Origin: RUG369 sp050949645 | GTDB taxonomy: Bacteria; Planctomycetota; Planctomycetia; Pirellulales; Thermoguttaceae | Reading direction: 5' to 3' | Length of the DNA stretch: 64,000 nucleotides | Assembly: GCA_050949645.1 (NCBI GenBank) | Contig: JBMNGC010000001.1 | Coordinates: 372,001-436,000 of the forward strand | Shown here: piece by piece, positions 45,001 through 53,140 of the stretch | How positions within the stretch are numbered: position 1 is the stretch's first letter | How the letters are laid out: each line of letters begins with the position of its first letter | Notes under the pieces: generated by a model | What the model was told of the DNA's origin: nothing | What the model saw: the letters and a program-made list of their open reading frames with translations, nothing else | The model's database searches: none | Made by a program: the position numbers and the translations under genes

Positions 45001-45184
45001 TGATTTTGAAGAAAAGATCTTTGACGAAGGCGCTGTCGCGGCGATTGCTGCGGATTGTGTCTTCTGCGGACCCACCCAGGCTCCTCTCGCTGTAACGGAC
45101 GACGCCGCCTCAATCGCCGCGTTTTCCTCCATTGCCGCGTCTGAGGAGATTCAGCTTGACGTTGACGTCGACGTCGACTTCTGA
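42017..45184 (+). CDS. Giant secreted surface protein: FG-GAP propeller, cohesin-like and dockerin domains
   Basis: 1055 residues. The N-terminus carries the planctomycete extracellular motif RRLSLESLEKREMLNADW. Residues ~40-740 are FG-GAP/VCBS propeller repeats with calcium loops (DLNGDGVKEAILVG, DFNGDGLVDVAVQY, DFNGDGLADVAVLN, DLNNDGLSDLVYV). Residues ~750-880 resemble a cohesin beta sandwich (FYVDVWVSADG, TVLSYNPSYFTLEGVEAATGY, WVLIGRMKFAPV). Residues ~898-960 are a type I dockerin with two F-hand copies: DIDENGSVNTNDLGYL and DMDYNDVVNTNDLAYF. The tail ends in an acidic DVDVDVDF. Having both cohesin-like and dockerin modules in one chain suggests self-association on the cell surface (inference). 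A strong terminator follows. Confidence 0.82.
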   Translation: MKDNFFQRMFDRKPHQTGRRTRRLSLESLEKREMLNADWSGFTSENLSTYEPDPTASYSVDLDGSVDACELTDVTGNGRNELVAVDYSTKTISVFSKTGSQGAFSLKGSQRLDSLSGSKGYDSVIIDGNRLTVVSASTGVGITVTEYAWNSATSAYVQSSQTSLDVSKFNSANADICLFVNVDATIINGNTLVVQATTLTTSGTSLKTALYSGYGTSSFGNSVSIVSSISEELMGSTTIGGTDYLILKEATSSSNNLVLANIGTTVSKYNYDLSSYGSALTFNWVAERDGFLVVGAMTGGASGLITIKATTPSNDLDVATLGQWYSCNSLKLNASSAGALGDVGGSTAPEVFVVNGSSSQFYAGSVSTAYDYTFKASGIVVSSPEYVSVEIADLNGDGVKEAILVGANHLYTGTVSDTGAIENVESRYGFKKAVKKAVYGDFNGDGLVDVAVQYQANVGSSVQLFQQLSDGSFVAIAEQSFSGSIVDIAVGKFSQTSVDEVAVLSTKSGSTITSSVNTLKLNGSNLTATRSYTGSNVGAALTAGAIYGTNLDDVVVVNTTQNTITVLRNTGNAFADSTITTTFDPSSTGGSDPIAAAIGDFNGDGLADVAVLNSSAGTNYANIVYYLRSADQGLGSKPSGKMLISNSTSVSGLVSADLNNDGLSDLVYVRKTTGNYTYASALIGNGTRTVFNGAINKALTVDATSAFDLKLARVDSGNVSFDLVWAQDKSVGVLLNADTTEASGSVQFVLQDLSTDAGSSYAEAVSTQRTWFDEWSNFYVDVWVSADGVAATSATTVLSYNPSYFTLEGVEAATGYNVSYTAESGKATITATGSGTLDSAGWVLIGRMKFAPVGGAGVALPADGVLKPVPSGFKATAGSQTINGAAATSVSAPTARLYPFALDIDENGSVNTNDLGYLQSCLGLPVSALTNKKYRVFDMDYNDVVNTNDLAYFLPFLGKDYSDKLDSAYRLEPTVASSSGVLDRTAFCYADLSSDDFEEKIFDEGAVAAIAADCVFCGPTQAPLAVTDDAASIAAFSSIAASEEIQLDVDVDVDF

Positions 45185-45210
45185 GCGGTCTCCACAATTT
45201 GGACTCCAAT

Positions 45211-45248
45211 AAAAAACCTTCCTCTGCGTGCGCTGAGGAAGGTTTTTT
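45211..45248. terminator. Strong bidirectional terminator
   Basis: Perfect 14-bp stem AAAAAACCTTCCTC (45211-45224) / GAGGAAGGTTTTTT (45235-45248) with a 10-nt loop. A-run before and T-run after make it work on both strands, between the surface gene and the converging anti-sigma gene. Confidence 0.95.
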
Positions 45249-45357
45249 ATTTCGACAATTTAAGATAGCGACGTCCTTCGTTTTTTTTTCCGCAAACTCC
45301 GTTCTGGAGATAAAGTATCTCTTGTTTAGTTGGATACAGAGTTTGACAAGGCGTCGG

Positions 45358-45816
45358 TTAGTCGGGTCGCCCGTTTTCAGAGTCGTCGGAGGCGTTAGGG
45401 CGTTTTTCCATATAAATGACGTTGCCTTTGCTGTTATGCCAGACACGCGTCATGAAATTACGGATGAGAAACAGTCCTCGACCCTGCGGCAGTTCAATAT
45501 TTTCTTGGAGAGTTGGATCCTTGACAGAATCAAGACTGAAGCCGGGCCCCTCGTCCTGAATGGAAACGAGGATGCGTTTTCCAGAGATCTCCGCGTTGAG
45601 CAGCACTTTCTTAGCAGGGTCGCGGCGGTTGCCGTGCTCGATTGCGTTGGCGACCCCTTCGTCGAGCGCTAGTCGGATAGCAAAAATGTCGTCAGGGTTC
45701 CAAGACCTCGCCTCTAACTCGGCGACAATCGCATCGAGAAACGGCGTGACGTTGGAGGAGACGCTTGCGAACGTTTTCGAATATCGCCAGACGTCCGAAT
45801 TATCTGAGCTAGACAT
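45358..45816 (-). CDS. RsbW-like anti-sigma factor (serine kinase, HATPase_c_2)
   Basis: 152 residues from MSSSDN (45816), with GGGGAAG upstream. GHKL ATPase motifs: N box LALDEGVANAIEHGN (Glu and Asn for ATP/Mg), G1 QDEGPGF, G2 GRGLFLIRNFM. This is the RsbW/SpoIIAB fold that binds a sigma factor and phosphorylates a STAS antagonist. It is the last gene of a three-gene unit with a STAS protein 96 bp upstream and a NarL-type regulator before it, all cytoplasmic. No sigma factor lies in the window. Nothing is missing in the fold. Confidence 0.85.
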   Translation of the reverse strand: MSSSDNSDVWRYSKTFASVSSNVTPFLDAIVAELEARSWNPDDIFAIRLALDEGVANAIEHGNRRDPAKKVLLNAEISGKRILVSIQDEGPGFSLDSVKDPTLQENIELPQGRGLFLIRNFMTRVWHNSKGNVIYMEKRPNASDDSENGRPD

Positions 45817-45912
45817 AGGCTTCCCCGACGTTTCTTTGTCCCTTCGAACGACAACGCCGATCAAAGAGAAGAGAGCGTCCGCCGCGCGCGGCGGGGAGGA
45901 CGACTTGAATTA

Positions 45913-46281
45913 TCATTTGATGATCGAATTAACCGCTTCAGATTCCGTATTACGGATCTTGAAGATCGAGTCGAGTTTCGTGATTTTGAAAACTTCCATG
46001 ATGTTCGGATTGATCCCGCAGAGGAAAAGCGCAATTTTCTGAGCCTTCGCTTTCGAGTTGAGCGTGATAAGAACTCGCAAAGCGGAGCTCGACATGAACT
46101 TGACGTTTTGGAAGTTGACGACGAAACGATCCTTATCCTTGGGGAGGTTTGAGACGATCGAAGCGAGCTCGTCACCCCATGCCTGAATCGTCAATTCTTC
46201 GTTGAGCTTGGCGTCGAGGCAATCGACAACGGCTGCTTTTCCTTCGTATCGCGTCATCGTATGAGCTTTGGACATACCCAT
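45913..46281 (-). CDS. STAS-domain anti-sigma factor antagonist (RsbV-like)
   Basis: 122 residues from MGMSKAH (46281), with GGGAG nine bases before it; a longer in-frame start at 46359 would overlap the regulator and is rejected. Beta-alpha STAS fold with the switch motif NVKFMSSSALRVLITL; the serine after FMS is the usual phosphorylation site. The basic idea of partner switching applies: unphosphorylated protein binds the anti-sigma kinase and frees the sigma factor. It is followed by that kinase on the same strand. Confidence 0.87.
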   Translation of the reverse strand: MGMSKAHTMTRYEGKAAVVDCLDAKLNEELTIQAWGDELASIVSNLPKDKDRFVVNFQNVKFMSSSALRVLITLNSKAKAQKIALFLCGINPNIMEVFKITKLDSIFKIRNTESEAVNSIIK

Positions 46282-46355
46282 GAGATTATTCTCCCAAAAT
46301 ATTAAAATTAAAGGACGAACCCGACGCCGCGCTAACGAGGCGCGGAGCGACGGAT

Positions 46356-47000
46356 TCACGGAATTTGTTTGTTTTTGACCGCCCAGACAGCCGCCTGAGT
46401 TCGGTCGTTGACGTCCAGTTTACGCAAAATGTTCTGCACATGCTCTTTGACGGTGTCGATGCTCAAATTGAGGGACCGCGCGATTTCTTTATTGCTCAGT
46501 CCGAGCGCGATATGCCGCAACACCTGTGATTCGCGCTCCGTCAGCGGATTGAGCGCATCGAGGGAACGTCGGCGCATATAGGGCAAAACGCGCTGTAGCT
46601 CGCCGGAAAAATCCTGGCCAAAACCAGTCCCTTTAACCTGATTCATCAGATTGCGGAGACGTCCAAGGAGCATTTCACGCGTCGCCGACTTGAGTAGGTA
46701 CGAATCCGCTCCGCAGGCGACAGCGCGCGCCAGATATGTTTGACGTCCCGTCGCCTCGAAAAAGACGACCTTGCCGACAAATTTTCTGTCGCGGAGCGTT
46801 TGAACCGCCTCAAATCCCGAACCGTCAGGAAAATTGGCGTCGAGCAGGAGCACGTCGGGAAGATGTTCCAATGTTCTAGCGATGATTTGCTCGCAAGTAT
46901 GCGCGACGGCAACGATCTGAGCGTCAGTATCGGCGAAGAACGAAAACAGGCCGGCGCAGACGACCGGATGCGCATCTGCGACAAGGATACGGAATGACAT
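46356..47000 (-). CDS. NarL/FixJ-family response regulator
   Basis: 214 residues, GAGAGGG before the ATG. Receiver domain ~1-120 with the acidic pocket near VADAHPV, the phosphoacceptor Asp in VLLLDANFPDGSG, and the conserved Lys in LLKSATREM. C-terminal LuxR-type HTH: LTERESQVLRHIALGLSNKEIARSLNLSIDTVKEH, complete. No sensor kinase is adjacent. It is the first gene of the unit with STAS and anti-sigma genes (gap 74 bp to the STAS start), so it may control sigma-factor release as well as its own operon. Confidence 0.92.
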   Translation of the reverse strand: MSFRILVADAHPVVCAGLFSFFADTDAQIVAVAHTCEQIIARTLEHLPDVLLLDANFPDGSGFEAVQTLRDRKFVGKVVFFEATGRQTYLARAVACGADSYLLKSATREMLLGRLRNLMNQVKGTGFGQDFSGELQRVLPYMRRRSLDALNPLTERESQVLRHIALGLSNKEIARSLNLSIDTVKEHVQNILRKLDVNDRTQAAVWAVKNKQIP

Positions 47001-47054
47001 ATTCCCTCTCTGGTTTTGTTCCGTTAACGTCGTTTCTCCTCGACAACCGCCCTT

Positions 47055-47083
47055 AGTTTATCGCGGACGAATCACATGGTCAA
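47055..47083 (-). promoter_or_regulatory. Promoter of the response regulator-STAS-anti-sigma operon
   Basis: On the minus strand TTGACC (47083-47078), a 17-bp spacer and TAAACT (47060-47055) lie about 55 bp before the regulator start. Fair match to sigma70 boxes. Confidence 0.5.
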
Positions 47084-47142
47084 GAAAGTTTTAACGGCGC
47101 TCGTAAAGAAAAGGGTTTTTCAGGAGGTTTATAAGCAAAAAG

Positions 47143-47174
47143 GCGGCGTTCGGGGCTTATGTCCCGAACGCCGC
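47143..47174 (-). terminator. Terminator of the VIT-vWA gene
   Basis: Perfect 12-bp stem GCGGCGTTCGGG (47143-47154) / CCCGAACGCCGC (47163-47174), 8-nt loop. On the minus strand it is followed by CTTTTTG. It lies 35 bp beyond the stop. Confidence 0.85.
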
Positions 47175-47208
47175 GAGTTGAAATCAATCGTTTAGCGCAG
47201 GTTAAAAC

Positions 47209-49653
47209 TTATTCATCGGCGCGTTCGATGTTGTAGAGCTGATTGTTGAAGTTCAGCGTTACCGACTCTTCGAAGACGAGATACTGCGCCAGATCCTGTC
47301 CGTATTCTTCCACGAGCTTGAAGTATTCGTCGCTGAACTGCTTCACTACGATCGGCGTGTCGTTTTCCTCCTGCTCTTTAGTAATCGATGAATCGATCCA
47401 TCGACCCTTGCGCAGGTAGAACGTCTTCGTCCCGACGTTGCGAACAGCTTCCTCAGGATTGGTATCGTCGAGTTCCTCAGAAAGGGAATCGTCGAGCGCT
47501 GCGCTGTCCCTTGCAACGGCTCCCATGGCGCCGTTCATACCAATGTCTCGGGGCTTGGCGAGGAGGCGGAAACCGCCCCTACCTCCGCCCCTACCTCCGC
47601 CCATGGCGGTCCCGCCACCGCCATACGCCGGAGCCGCGCTAAGGGCAGTCCTGCTCTCGCTAAGCGCCATGTCCGCGCGCTCGCCGCTGATGTTGCTCAA
47701 GTTGCGGAACTGTTGCTTTGCGTTGCGTTGCGAGACGCCAGAAACGCCGCCCATACTCGACGCCATGGAAGAGAAGGCGCGTTCCGCTGCGACGTTGTTG
47801 GCGGCGGTGGCGTTAAGGTCGACGTCCTCTCGAGCGAGAAACGCCGTGTAAGGAGTCATGACTCCGTGCTTTTTCGAGAGCGCCACGAGTTCGTCAAAGA
47901 GTTCTTGATTCTCCCCTTTGAGGTCGAGCTCGTCGATAATTTCGCCGATGCGTCTCATGGCCCAGATGCGCTCGACAAACGCGTTGGTCGAATCCTCGCT
48001 CTTGGAGGTCAACGTTCCCTCAAAGGTCTTCTCTTCGTCGCGTTCGCCGATCTTACCCTTTGCTGAAATCTGGACAGGCCCTGATTCGGAGTATCGTCCG
48101 ACAAGGACAAGCTGTTCTCCTGCAAAGAGATCCGTCTTGCCAGATGGATAGACCTGGTTCACGAAGAACTTTTGATCAGTGTGATTTTTAAGGGTGAAGT
48201 TAAATTCGACCTCAGAGAAGATCGGAGCGTCGATATGGCTGTAAAACGCCGAAACACGGTCTTCGATATTTTCTTCAGGCTTGACGTATTCCCCCTGACC
48301 GCGGCCGTCTCTCACCAGGTGGTCGAGAAGACGCGCGTGAACGTCATAGCCGACGCCGAAGGTAAAGACGCGCGCGTTCTTTTTATTGTTTTCGCGCGCA
48401 ATTTGCACGAGCTTCATCTCGTTCGTTTCATTAACGGTTGGAGCGCCGTCGCTTACGAAGATGAGATATCGCGGGTTCTCAGAATCGCCCTCGTTGAGAA
48501 GCGAGAAGGAACGCTTGAGCGCGTCGGCAATATTAGTGCCGCCCCTTGCGCGAACGGCGTCAACATAGGCGAGCGCTTCCTGGCGCGTCTCTTCCGTGAG
48601 AGGTTGAAGCTCTTCTTTGAAGGAGACGACGTCTGAGTTGAAGAGCACAATATTGAATTTATCGCCTTCGCGGAGTCGAGAAATGACGAATTTAAGAGAG
48701 TCGCGCGCCTGCGCGATCTTGTTGCCCATCATGCTGCCGGAATCATCGAGGCAGAAGACGATCGTACGCGGGAGAGGCTTGACGTCGTCGGCTGCGATCT
48801 TAGGCGTTGCCAGCAACAGGAAGTAGCCGTCCTCCTCAACGTCTGGACGATAGCTTATGATCTTCGCGGAAAGGTCGTCAGGGCTCTGGTCGTAGAAGAG
48901 TCTAAAATCGGCGGAAGGGACGCGATTCTCCAAGACGCTGGTCACCGTCGCTGTCGTCTTGCTAGGACGTTCAACGGAGACGTCATATGTCGGTGAATAG
49001 ATATTCTTAATCTCAGAGTCGCATGAAATGGAGACCTCAAACTTGATCTTCTTAATAGGCTTTGACGAGTATTTCGCCGCGCCGAGCGGGAAGAGGAATT
49101 CCGAGAGTCCGTCGCTTACACGAAGGAGTTGCGTATACCGCATCGAGACGGTTCTGGACTCCCCCGCGGGAATTGGGAACACGCTCGTCTTGAAGAGTCC
49201 GTTGCCGACCCATTCAAGGAGCGCGGGGTCGCGGGCCTTTCGGACGATTTCCTCGTACTGCTTTCTTGCCTCGTCCGCGTCGACAAGCTCTGCCGGGAGT
49301 TCCTTTCCATCGACGAGGAGCGTCATGGAATCAATGGCGCCGTCGTATGGAAGCGGAAAAACAAAGGAGGTCTCAATGGTGGACGAGCCTTCATTTTTGA
49401 AAGTCTGCGAGACGTTGACCTGCGCGACCGAGCCGGAAATTGAAGCGACGATCTCCTCCGATTGGATCGAGTAGGGCGTCTCCGGAGCTGGACGCGGAGG
49501 CATAATTCTTGGCAGCGGACGCGGACGAATCGGATCGATCAGAAACCCTTGGGCGGCGACTGGCTTCACGGAGAACGCGAAGGATGCGAGCGCAAACAGG
49601 GCGATCATAAAAGCCCGTCCGACAAGAGAGACGGAAATATTTTGAACGCGCAT
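47209..49653 (-). CDS. Secreted VIT and von Willebrand A domain protein
   Basis: 814 residues with AAGGAG before the ATG and a signal peptide (FMIALFALASFAFSVKPVAAQ). VIT domain ~45-170 (VNVSQTFKNEGSSTIETSFVFPLP, DEARKQYEEIVRKARDPALLEW). vWA domain ~275-450 with an intact metal-adhesion site: DDSGSMMG, GGTNIADAL, FVSDGAPT. A C-terminal helical part (~580-640) precedes a Gly-rich linker (GGGGTAMGGGRGGGRGG), then an acidic segment ending in NIERADE. This inter-alpha-trypsin-inhibitor-like architecture is very common in Planctomycetota; binding partner unknown. It stands alone between terminators. Confidence 0.9.
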   Translation of the reverse strand: MRVQNISVSLVGRAFMIALFALASFAFSVKPVAAQGFLIDPIRPRPLPRIMPPRPAPETPYSIQSEEIVASISGSVAQVNVSQTFKNEGSSTIETSFVFPLPYDGAIDSMTLLVDGKELPAELVDADEARKQYEEIVRKARDPALLEWVGNGLFKTSVFPIPAGESRTVSMRYTQLLRVSDGLSEFLFPLGAAKYSSKPIKKIKFEVSISCDSEIKNIYSPTYDVSVERPSKTTATVTSVLENRVPSADFRLFYDQSPDDLSAKIISYRPDVEEDGYFLLLATPKIAADDVKPLPRTIVFCLDDSGSMMGNKIAQARDSLKFVISRLREGDKFNIVLFNSDVVSFKEELQPLTEETRQEALAYVDAVRARGGTNIADALKRSFSLLNEGDSENPRYLIFVSDGAPTVNETNEMKLVQIARENNKKNARVFTFGVGYDVHARLLDHLVRDGRGQGEYVKPEENIEDRVSAFYSHIDAPIFSEVEFNFTLKNHTDQKFFVNQVYPSGKTDLFAGEQLVLVGRYSESGPVQISAKGKIGERDEEKTFEGTLTSKSEDSTNAFVERIWAMRRIGEIIDELDLKGENQELFDELVALSKKHGVMTPYTAFLAREDVDLNATAANNVAAERAFSSMASSMGGVSGVSQRNAKQQFRNLSNISGERADMALSESRTALSAAPAYGGGGTAMGGGRGGGRGGFRLLAKPRDIGMNGAMGAVARDSAALDDSLSEELDDTNPEEAVRNVGTKTFYLRKGRWIDSSITKEQEENDTPIVVKQFSDEYFKLVEEYGQDLAQYLVFEESVTLNFNNQLYNIERADE

Positions 49654-50293
49654 AGTTCAACTCCTTATCAAATGGATACTCAACGATTAGAGCTGGCGCG
49701 AAGCGTCCAGCGGTCTAATGGACGGCGGGCGGTCAGTCGATTATTAATCAACGGCAATTATCGAATCTTCGCGTGCTAGGCGCGAAACGCCGTGTTCCTT
49801 ATTCATTCTAACTTCACGCCGCGCAAAATCACAGACTGGAGGCAACCAGCGGATGGAGTACAACTTGCCGGTTGGTCGCCGGCGCCTGCCGCAGGCGCGT
49901 CAGCCGCTGATCGTTGGCGAATAACAAAAACGAAGCGGTTACGCTTTCGATCTATCCTTACCTATTAGAGAGCACCCAAGACGGGTAAAAAAGAAAAAAA
50001 TAAAAAAAATTATTAAAAATTAGGACAAATTGAATATTTCTGCCTAATTGCGTCCACGTCGAGCGCATGGCGTCATGCATCGACGAAACATAAAGTTGTT
50101 CGGCAAAGGTATAGCGCTGGAAAACACGACGTCGTAGCGCTTGTTTTCTTGTCTCTTACGCTCTCCGCAGAGCTTCTGCGCTTCTATGCTTGCATTGTAG
50201 CGCGCTGGAAAATACAATCAAGCTAAGCTGAGGGAATCCGCGCAAGTCTGTATTGCGCGACAGCCGACGTCTTCTTTTGACAGGGGCAGAAAG
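49654..50293. other. 640-bp intergenic region with a compact cruciform
   Basis: No credible gene. At 49882-49898 GCGCCTGC-C-GCAGGCGC is a perfect inverted repeat; it lies in a GC-rich block (~49850-49920) that is unlike its flanks and also contains further pairing segments (CCAGCGG / CCGCTGA). The block is followed by a very A-rich tract around 49985-50025. GCGCTGGAAAAYAC occurs at about 50115 and again near 50203. A GGGGCAGAAAG site precedes the GH78 start. Confidence 0.45.
49882..49898. repeat. Perfect inverted repeat (8-bp arms)
   Basis: GCGCCTGC and GCAGGCGC are separated by one base. No T-run on either side, so it is not a simple terminator; it could be a small extragenic palindromic element. 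Confidence 0.55.
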
Positions 50294-53050
50294 ATGAAAA
50301 CATTGAACATATTGACGACGCTTGCCGTTGCGGTCGTCGCGCTTGCGAGCGCAACGTTTACGCAAGGCGCCGACTCTACGCTTAAGCCGACCTATTTGCG
50401 ATGCGAGTATCTTACGAATCCAAAGGGGCTGGACGCCTTGCAACCGCGCTTAAGCTGGATCCTCGAGACGCAGGATCCAACCGCGATCGGACAGAGTCAG
50501 AAAGAATACCGCATTCGCGTTGACGCGACGCAGGACGCTGCTCAGGATCTCCAGGGCGAACTTTGGGATTCCGGTTGGATCGCTTCTGCGGATACCGCTC
50601 ATATCGTCTATCAGGGGAAGCTTGAATCGGACTCCGCATATTATTGGACCGTTCAGATTAAGGATCAGGACGGCGCGCTCTCAGCTCCCTCCGACGTCGC
50701 CAAATGGACGACGGGGCTTCTAAACCAGTCGGAATGGACGGGAAAGTGGATCGGAACAGGCTATCTTCCCGAGGGCGAGACCGACGTCGCGAAGACGTCG
50801 GGCCGCAACCCTGAAACGAATCGTTTCGACTCTCCTCAGCTCCGCAAGACATTTGAATTGAATTCAGCTCCAAAGAGCGCGCAGCTCTTCGTTGCGAGTT
50901 GCGGATATTGCGACGTCTTCGTTAATGGCGAGAAGGTCGACAAGGATTCTGTTCTTGCGCCGAACGTTTCGAACCACAATTATCGCGCGCGCTACATTAC
51001 CTACGATATCGCGCCTTTTCTTAAAAGCGGTAAGAATGTCATCGCATTTTGGCTTGGAGCCGGGTGGAGTATTTATAGCGAATACTCGGTTGAAAACAAC
51101 CGTCCTCACACCCCGATTGTCCTCGCGCAGACTGATATTGTCTTAGAAAACGGCTCGAAGACCCGCGTTGTTACTGACGGGTCCTGGAAGATCAGCCCGA
51201 GTTACACGAGCGTCTGCGGGAACTGGCATTTTGGCAACTTTGGCGGCGAGCATATCGACGCGAAGCTTGAGAATCCGGACTGGAACAAGGTCGACTTTGA
51301 CGACTCCGCCTGGAAGACAGCGACGGAATTTGCGCCGCAGCTGGAAATCACCGCCCAAGCGACGCCTATCAACGTCCTTACCGATCCCATCCACCCCGTC
51401 GCCGTTGAGAAGAAGGGCGACGACGTATGGCGCGTCGATATGGGCGTGAACTTTGCGGGCTGGACTCGCGTTAAGCTCCACGGTAAGCCGAACCAGACGA
51501 TCCGCTTTGAATATTCCGAACGCGCGCAGGATGCGATGACGTTCAACCTCTTCAGCTCTATTACGCTTGACGAGAACGGCGACGGAATCTTCCAGAACCG
51601 TTTCAACTATAGCTCCGGTCGCTGGATCACGATCTATGGACTCGACGAAAAGCCGAATCTTGACGATATCGTCGGCTGGAGTATTCGAACGAATTTCGAC
51701 GACGCAGCGACTTGCGAGACATCCGACGACCTTCAGAACTGGATCTACAATGTTGGTCGCTGGACCTACGAAAACCTTTCGCTAGGCGGTTATATTGTTG
51801 ACTGCCCGCAGCGCGAACGCATGGGCTACGGCGGCGACGCGCACGCAACCTCCGAGTCGGGCATGTATACATATGCCGTTGAAGCGTTCTATTACGAATG
51901 GCTTCAGGACTGGCGTGATTGCCAGAAGGATTACCCGAACGGCAGACTTCCAAACACCGCGCCCACTTACTGGGGCGGCGGCGGGCCCGCGTGGGGCGGC
52001 ATTGTCGTTACGTTGCCATATACTTACTACTTGCAGTATGGCGATACGCGCATTCTTGAAGAAAACTTCGAGATGATTGAGAAATGGCTTGGGTTCCTTG
52101 AGTCCAACGTCAAGGACGGACTTCTCCAGCGATATGGAGACGATTGGAGTTTCCTCGGCGACTGGCTCTGGCCCGGCGCGCCCGACGGACCTAACAGCGA
52201 CACTCCGCAGGCGCTATGCCTCAATAATATGTATCTCGTCTTTAACCTTGAGACGGCGGCGAAGATAGCGCGCATTATCGGTCGCGAAGATCAAGCCGTC
52301 GAATGGGAGAAGCTTGCCGACCGTACTCGGACAGCGGTTAATGAGGAGTACTACAAGGCAGACGAAGGTTCCTATCATGACGACGCGCAGGCGGTTCTCG
52401 CTCTGGCGCTCCTCGCCGAATTGCCTTCCGCCGAGAACAAAGCGCGCGTCGAGAAACGTTTCGAAGACGCGATCATGATAGACTCTAAGGGGCATATCGG
52501 CGTCGGTATTACGGGCGGCGGTCTGTTCTTCCGTTATCTCCGTCAAGAGAATCTCGACAGGCTCGCCTATTCAACGCTTAAACAGACGGAATATCCCAGC
52601 TTGGGCTTCATGCGCGCTCATGACGCGACGACCTTCTGGGAGGCGTGGGAACTCGACCGACCGGGTCATTCGTTGCTCCATAGCTCGTATCTGTTCCCGA
52701 TCGCGTGGTATGAATCGAACCTCCTTGGAATTCAGCGCGACCCCGAGGTTATCGGGTTCCGCAAGTTCGTTATCCATCCTCCAAAGGCGGGGGATACGGA
52801 TCTTAGCTTCGCTCGCGGATCTTACAAATCGATTGTCGGCGAGATCAAATCTTCGTGGGAAAAGAAGGATTCTGGCATGGAGCTTTCGATAGTCGTGCCG
52901 CCGAACACGGAGGCGACGGTCCACGTTCCCAAAACGAGCGCGTCTGGTACGGTTGCAGCGCCCGAGGGCGCGACGGCGATTTCCGCTGACGATGATTACG
53001 TCGTCTTCCGCGTTCCTTCTGGAAGTTTCGTGTTCAGTGAAAGCAAGTGA
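50294..53050 (+). CDS. Alpha-L-rhamnosidase (GH78)
   Basis: 918 residues, signal peptide ILTTLAVAVVALASATFTQGA. N-terminal motif LRCEYLTNPKGLDALQPRLSW is the family hallmark, followed by Fn3-like (YRIRVDATQD) and the Bac_rhamnosid_N sandwich (~165-330, LFVASCGYCDVFVNGEKVD, FWLGAGWSIYSE). The (alpha/alpha)6 catalytic barrel (~490-810) contains DCPQRERMGYGGDAH near residue 503 (catalytic acid region), DWSFLGDWLWPG and HDATTFWEAW. A C-terminal beta domain ends in FVFSES. It removes terminal alpha-L-rhamnose from plant cell wall glycans (rhamnogalacturonan) or flavonoid glycosides, outside the cytoplasm. It is transcribed alone and is followed by a terminator. Confidence 0.95.
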   Translation: MKTLNILTTLAVAVVALASATFTQGADSTLKPTYLRCEYLTNPKGLDALQPRLSWILETQDPTAIGQSQKEYRIRVDATQDAAQDLQGELWDSGWIASADTAHIVYQGKLESDSAYYWTVQIKDQDGALSAPSDVAKWTTGLLNQSEWTGKWIGTGYLPEGETDVAKTSGRNPETNRFDSPQLRKTFELNSAPKSAQLFVASCGYCDVFVNGEKVDKDSVLAPNVSNHNYRARYITYDIAPFLKSGKNVIAFWLGAGWSIYSEYSVENNRPHTPIVLAQTDIVLENGSKTRVVTDGSWKISPSYTSVCGNWHFGNFGGEHIDAKLENPDWNKVDFDDSAWKTATEFAPQLEITAQATPINVLTDPIHPVAVEKKGDDVWRVDMGVNFAGWTRVKLHGKPNQTIRFEYSERAQDAMTFNLFSSITLDENGDGIFQNRFNYSSGRWITIYGLDEKPNLDDIVGWSIRTNFDDAATCETSDDLQNWIYNVGRWTYENLSLGGYIVDCPQRERMGYGGDAHATSESGMYTYAVEAFYYEWLQDWRDCQKDYPNGRLPNTAPTYWGGGGPAWGGIVVTLPYTYYLQYGDTRILEENFEMIEKWLGFLESNVKDGLLQRYGDDWSFLGDWLWPGAPDGPNSDTPQALCLNNMYLVFNLETAAKIARIIGREDQAVEWEKLADRTRTAVNEEYYKADEGSYHDDAQAVLALALLAELPSAENKARVEKRFEDAIMIDSKGHIGVGITGGGLFFRYLRQENLDRLAYSTLKQTEYPSLGFMRAHDATTFWEAWELDRPGHSLLHSSYLFPIAWYESNLLGIQRDPEVIGFRKFVIHPPKAGDTDLSFARGSYKSIVGEIKSSWEKKDSGMELSIVVPPNTEATVHVPKTSASGTVAAPEGATAISADDDYVVFRVPSGSFVFSESK

Positions 53051-53099
53051 TTCTCGATGAACCGCATCTCACGAGGCGCGGTTCCTTCCGGCCTTTAAC

Positions 53100-53140
53100 G
53101 TCGCGAGATTGGGCGCGTCTCATCTCGCGGCGTTGTTTCT
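53100..53140 (+). terminator. Terminator of the rhamnosidase gene
   Basis: CGTCGCGAGAT (53100-53110) pairs with ATCTCGCGGCG (53123-53133), one G-T pair, then TTGTTTC TTTTA. A smaller GAACCGC/GCGGTTC hairpin precedes it at 53060-53084. Confidence 0.7.
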
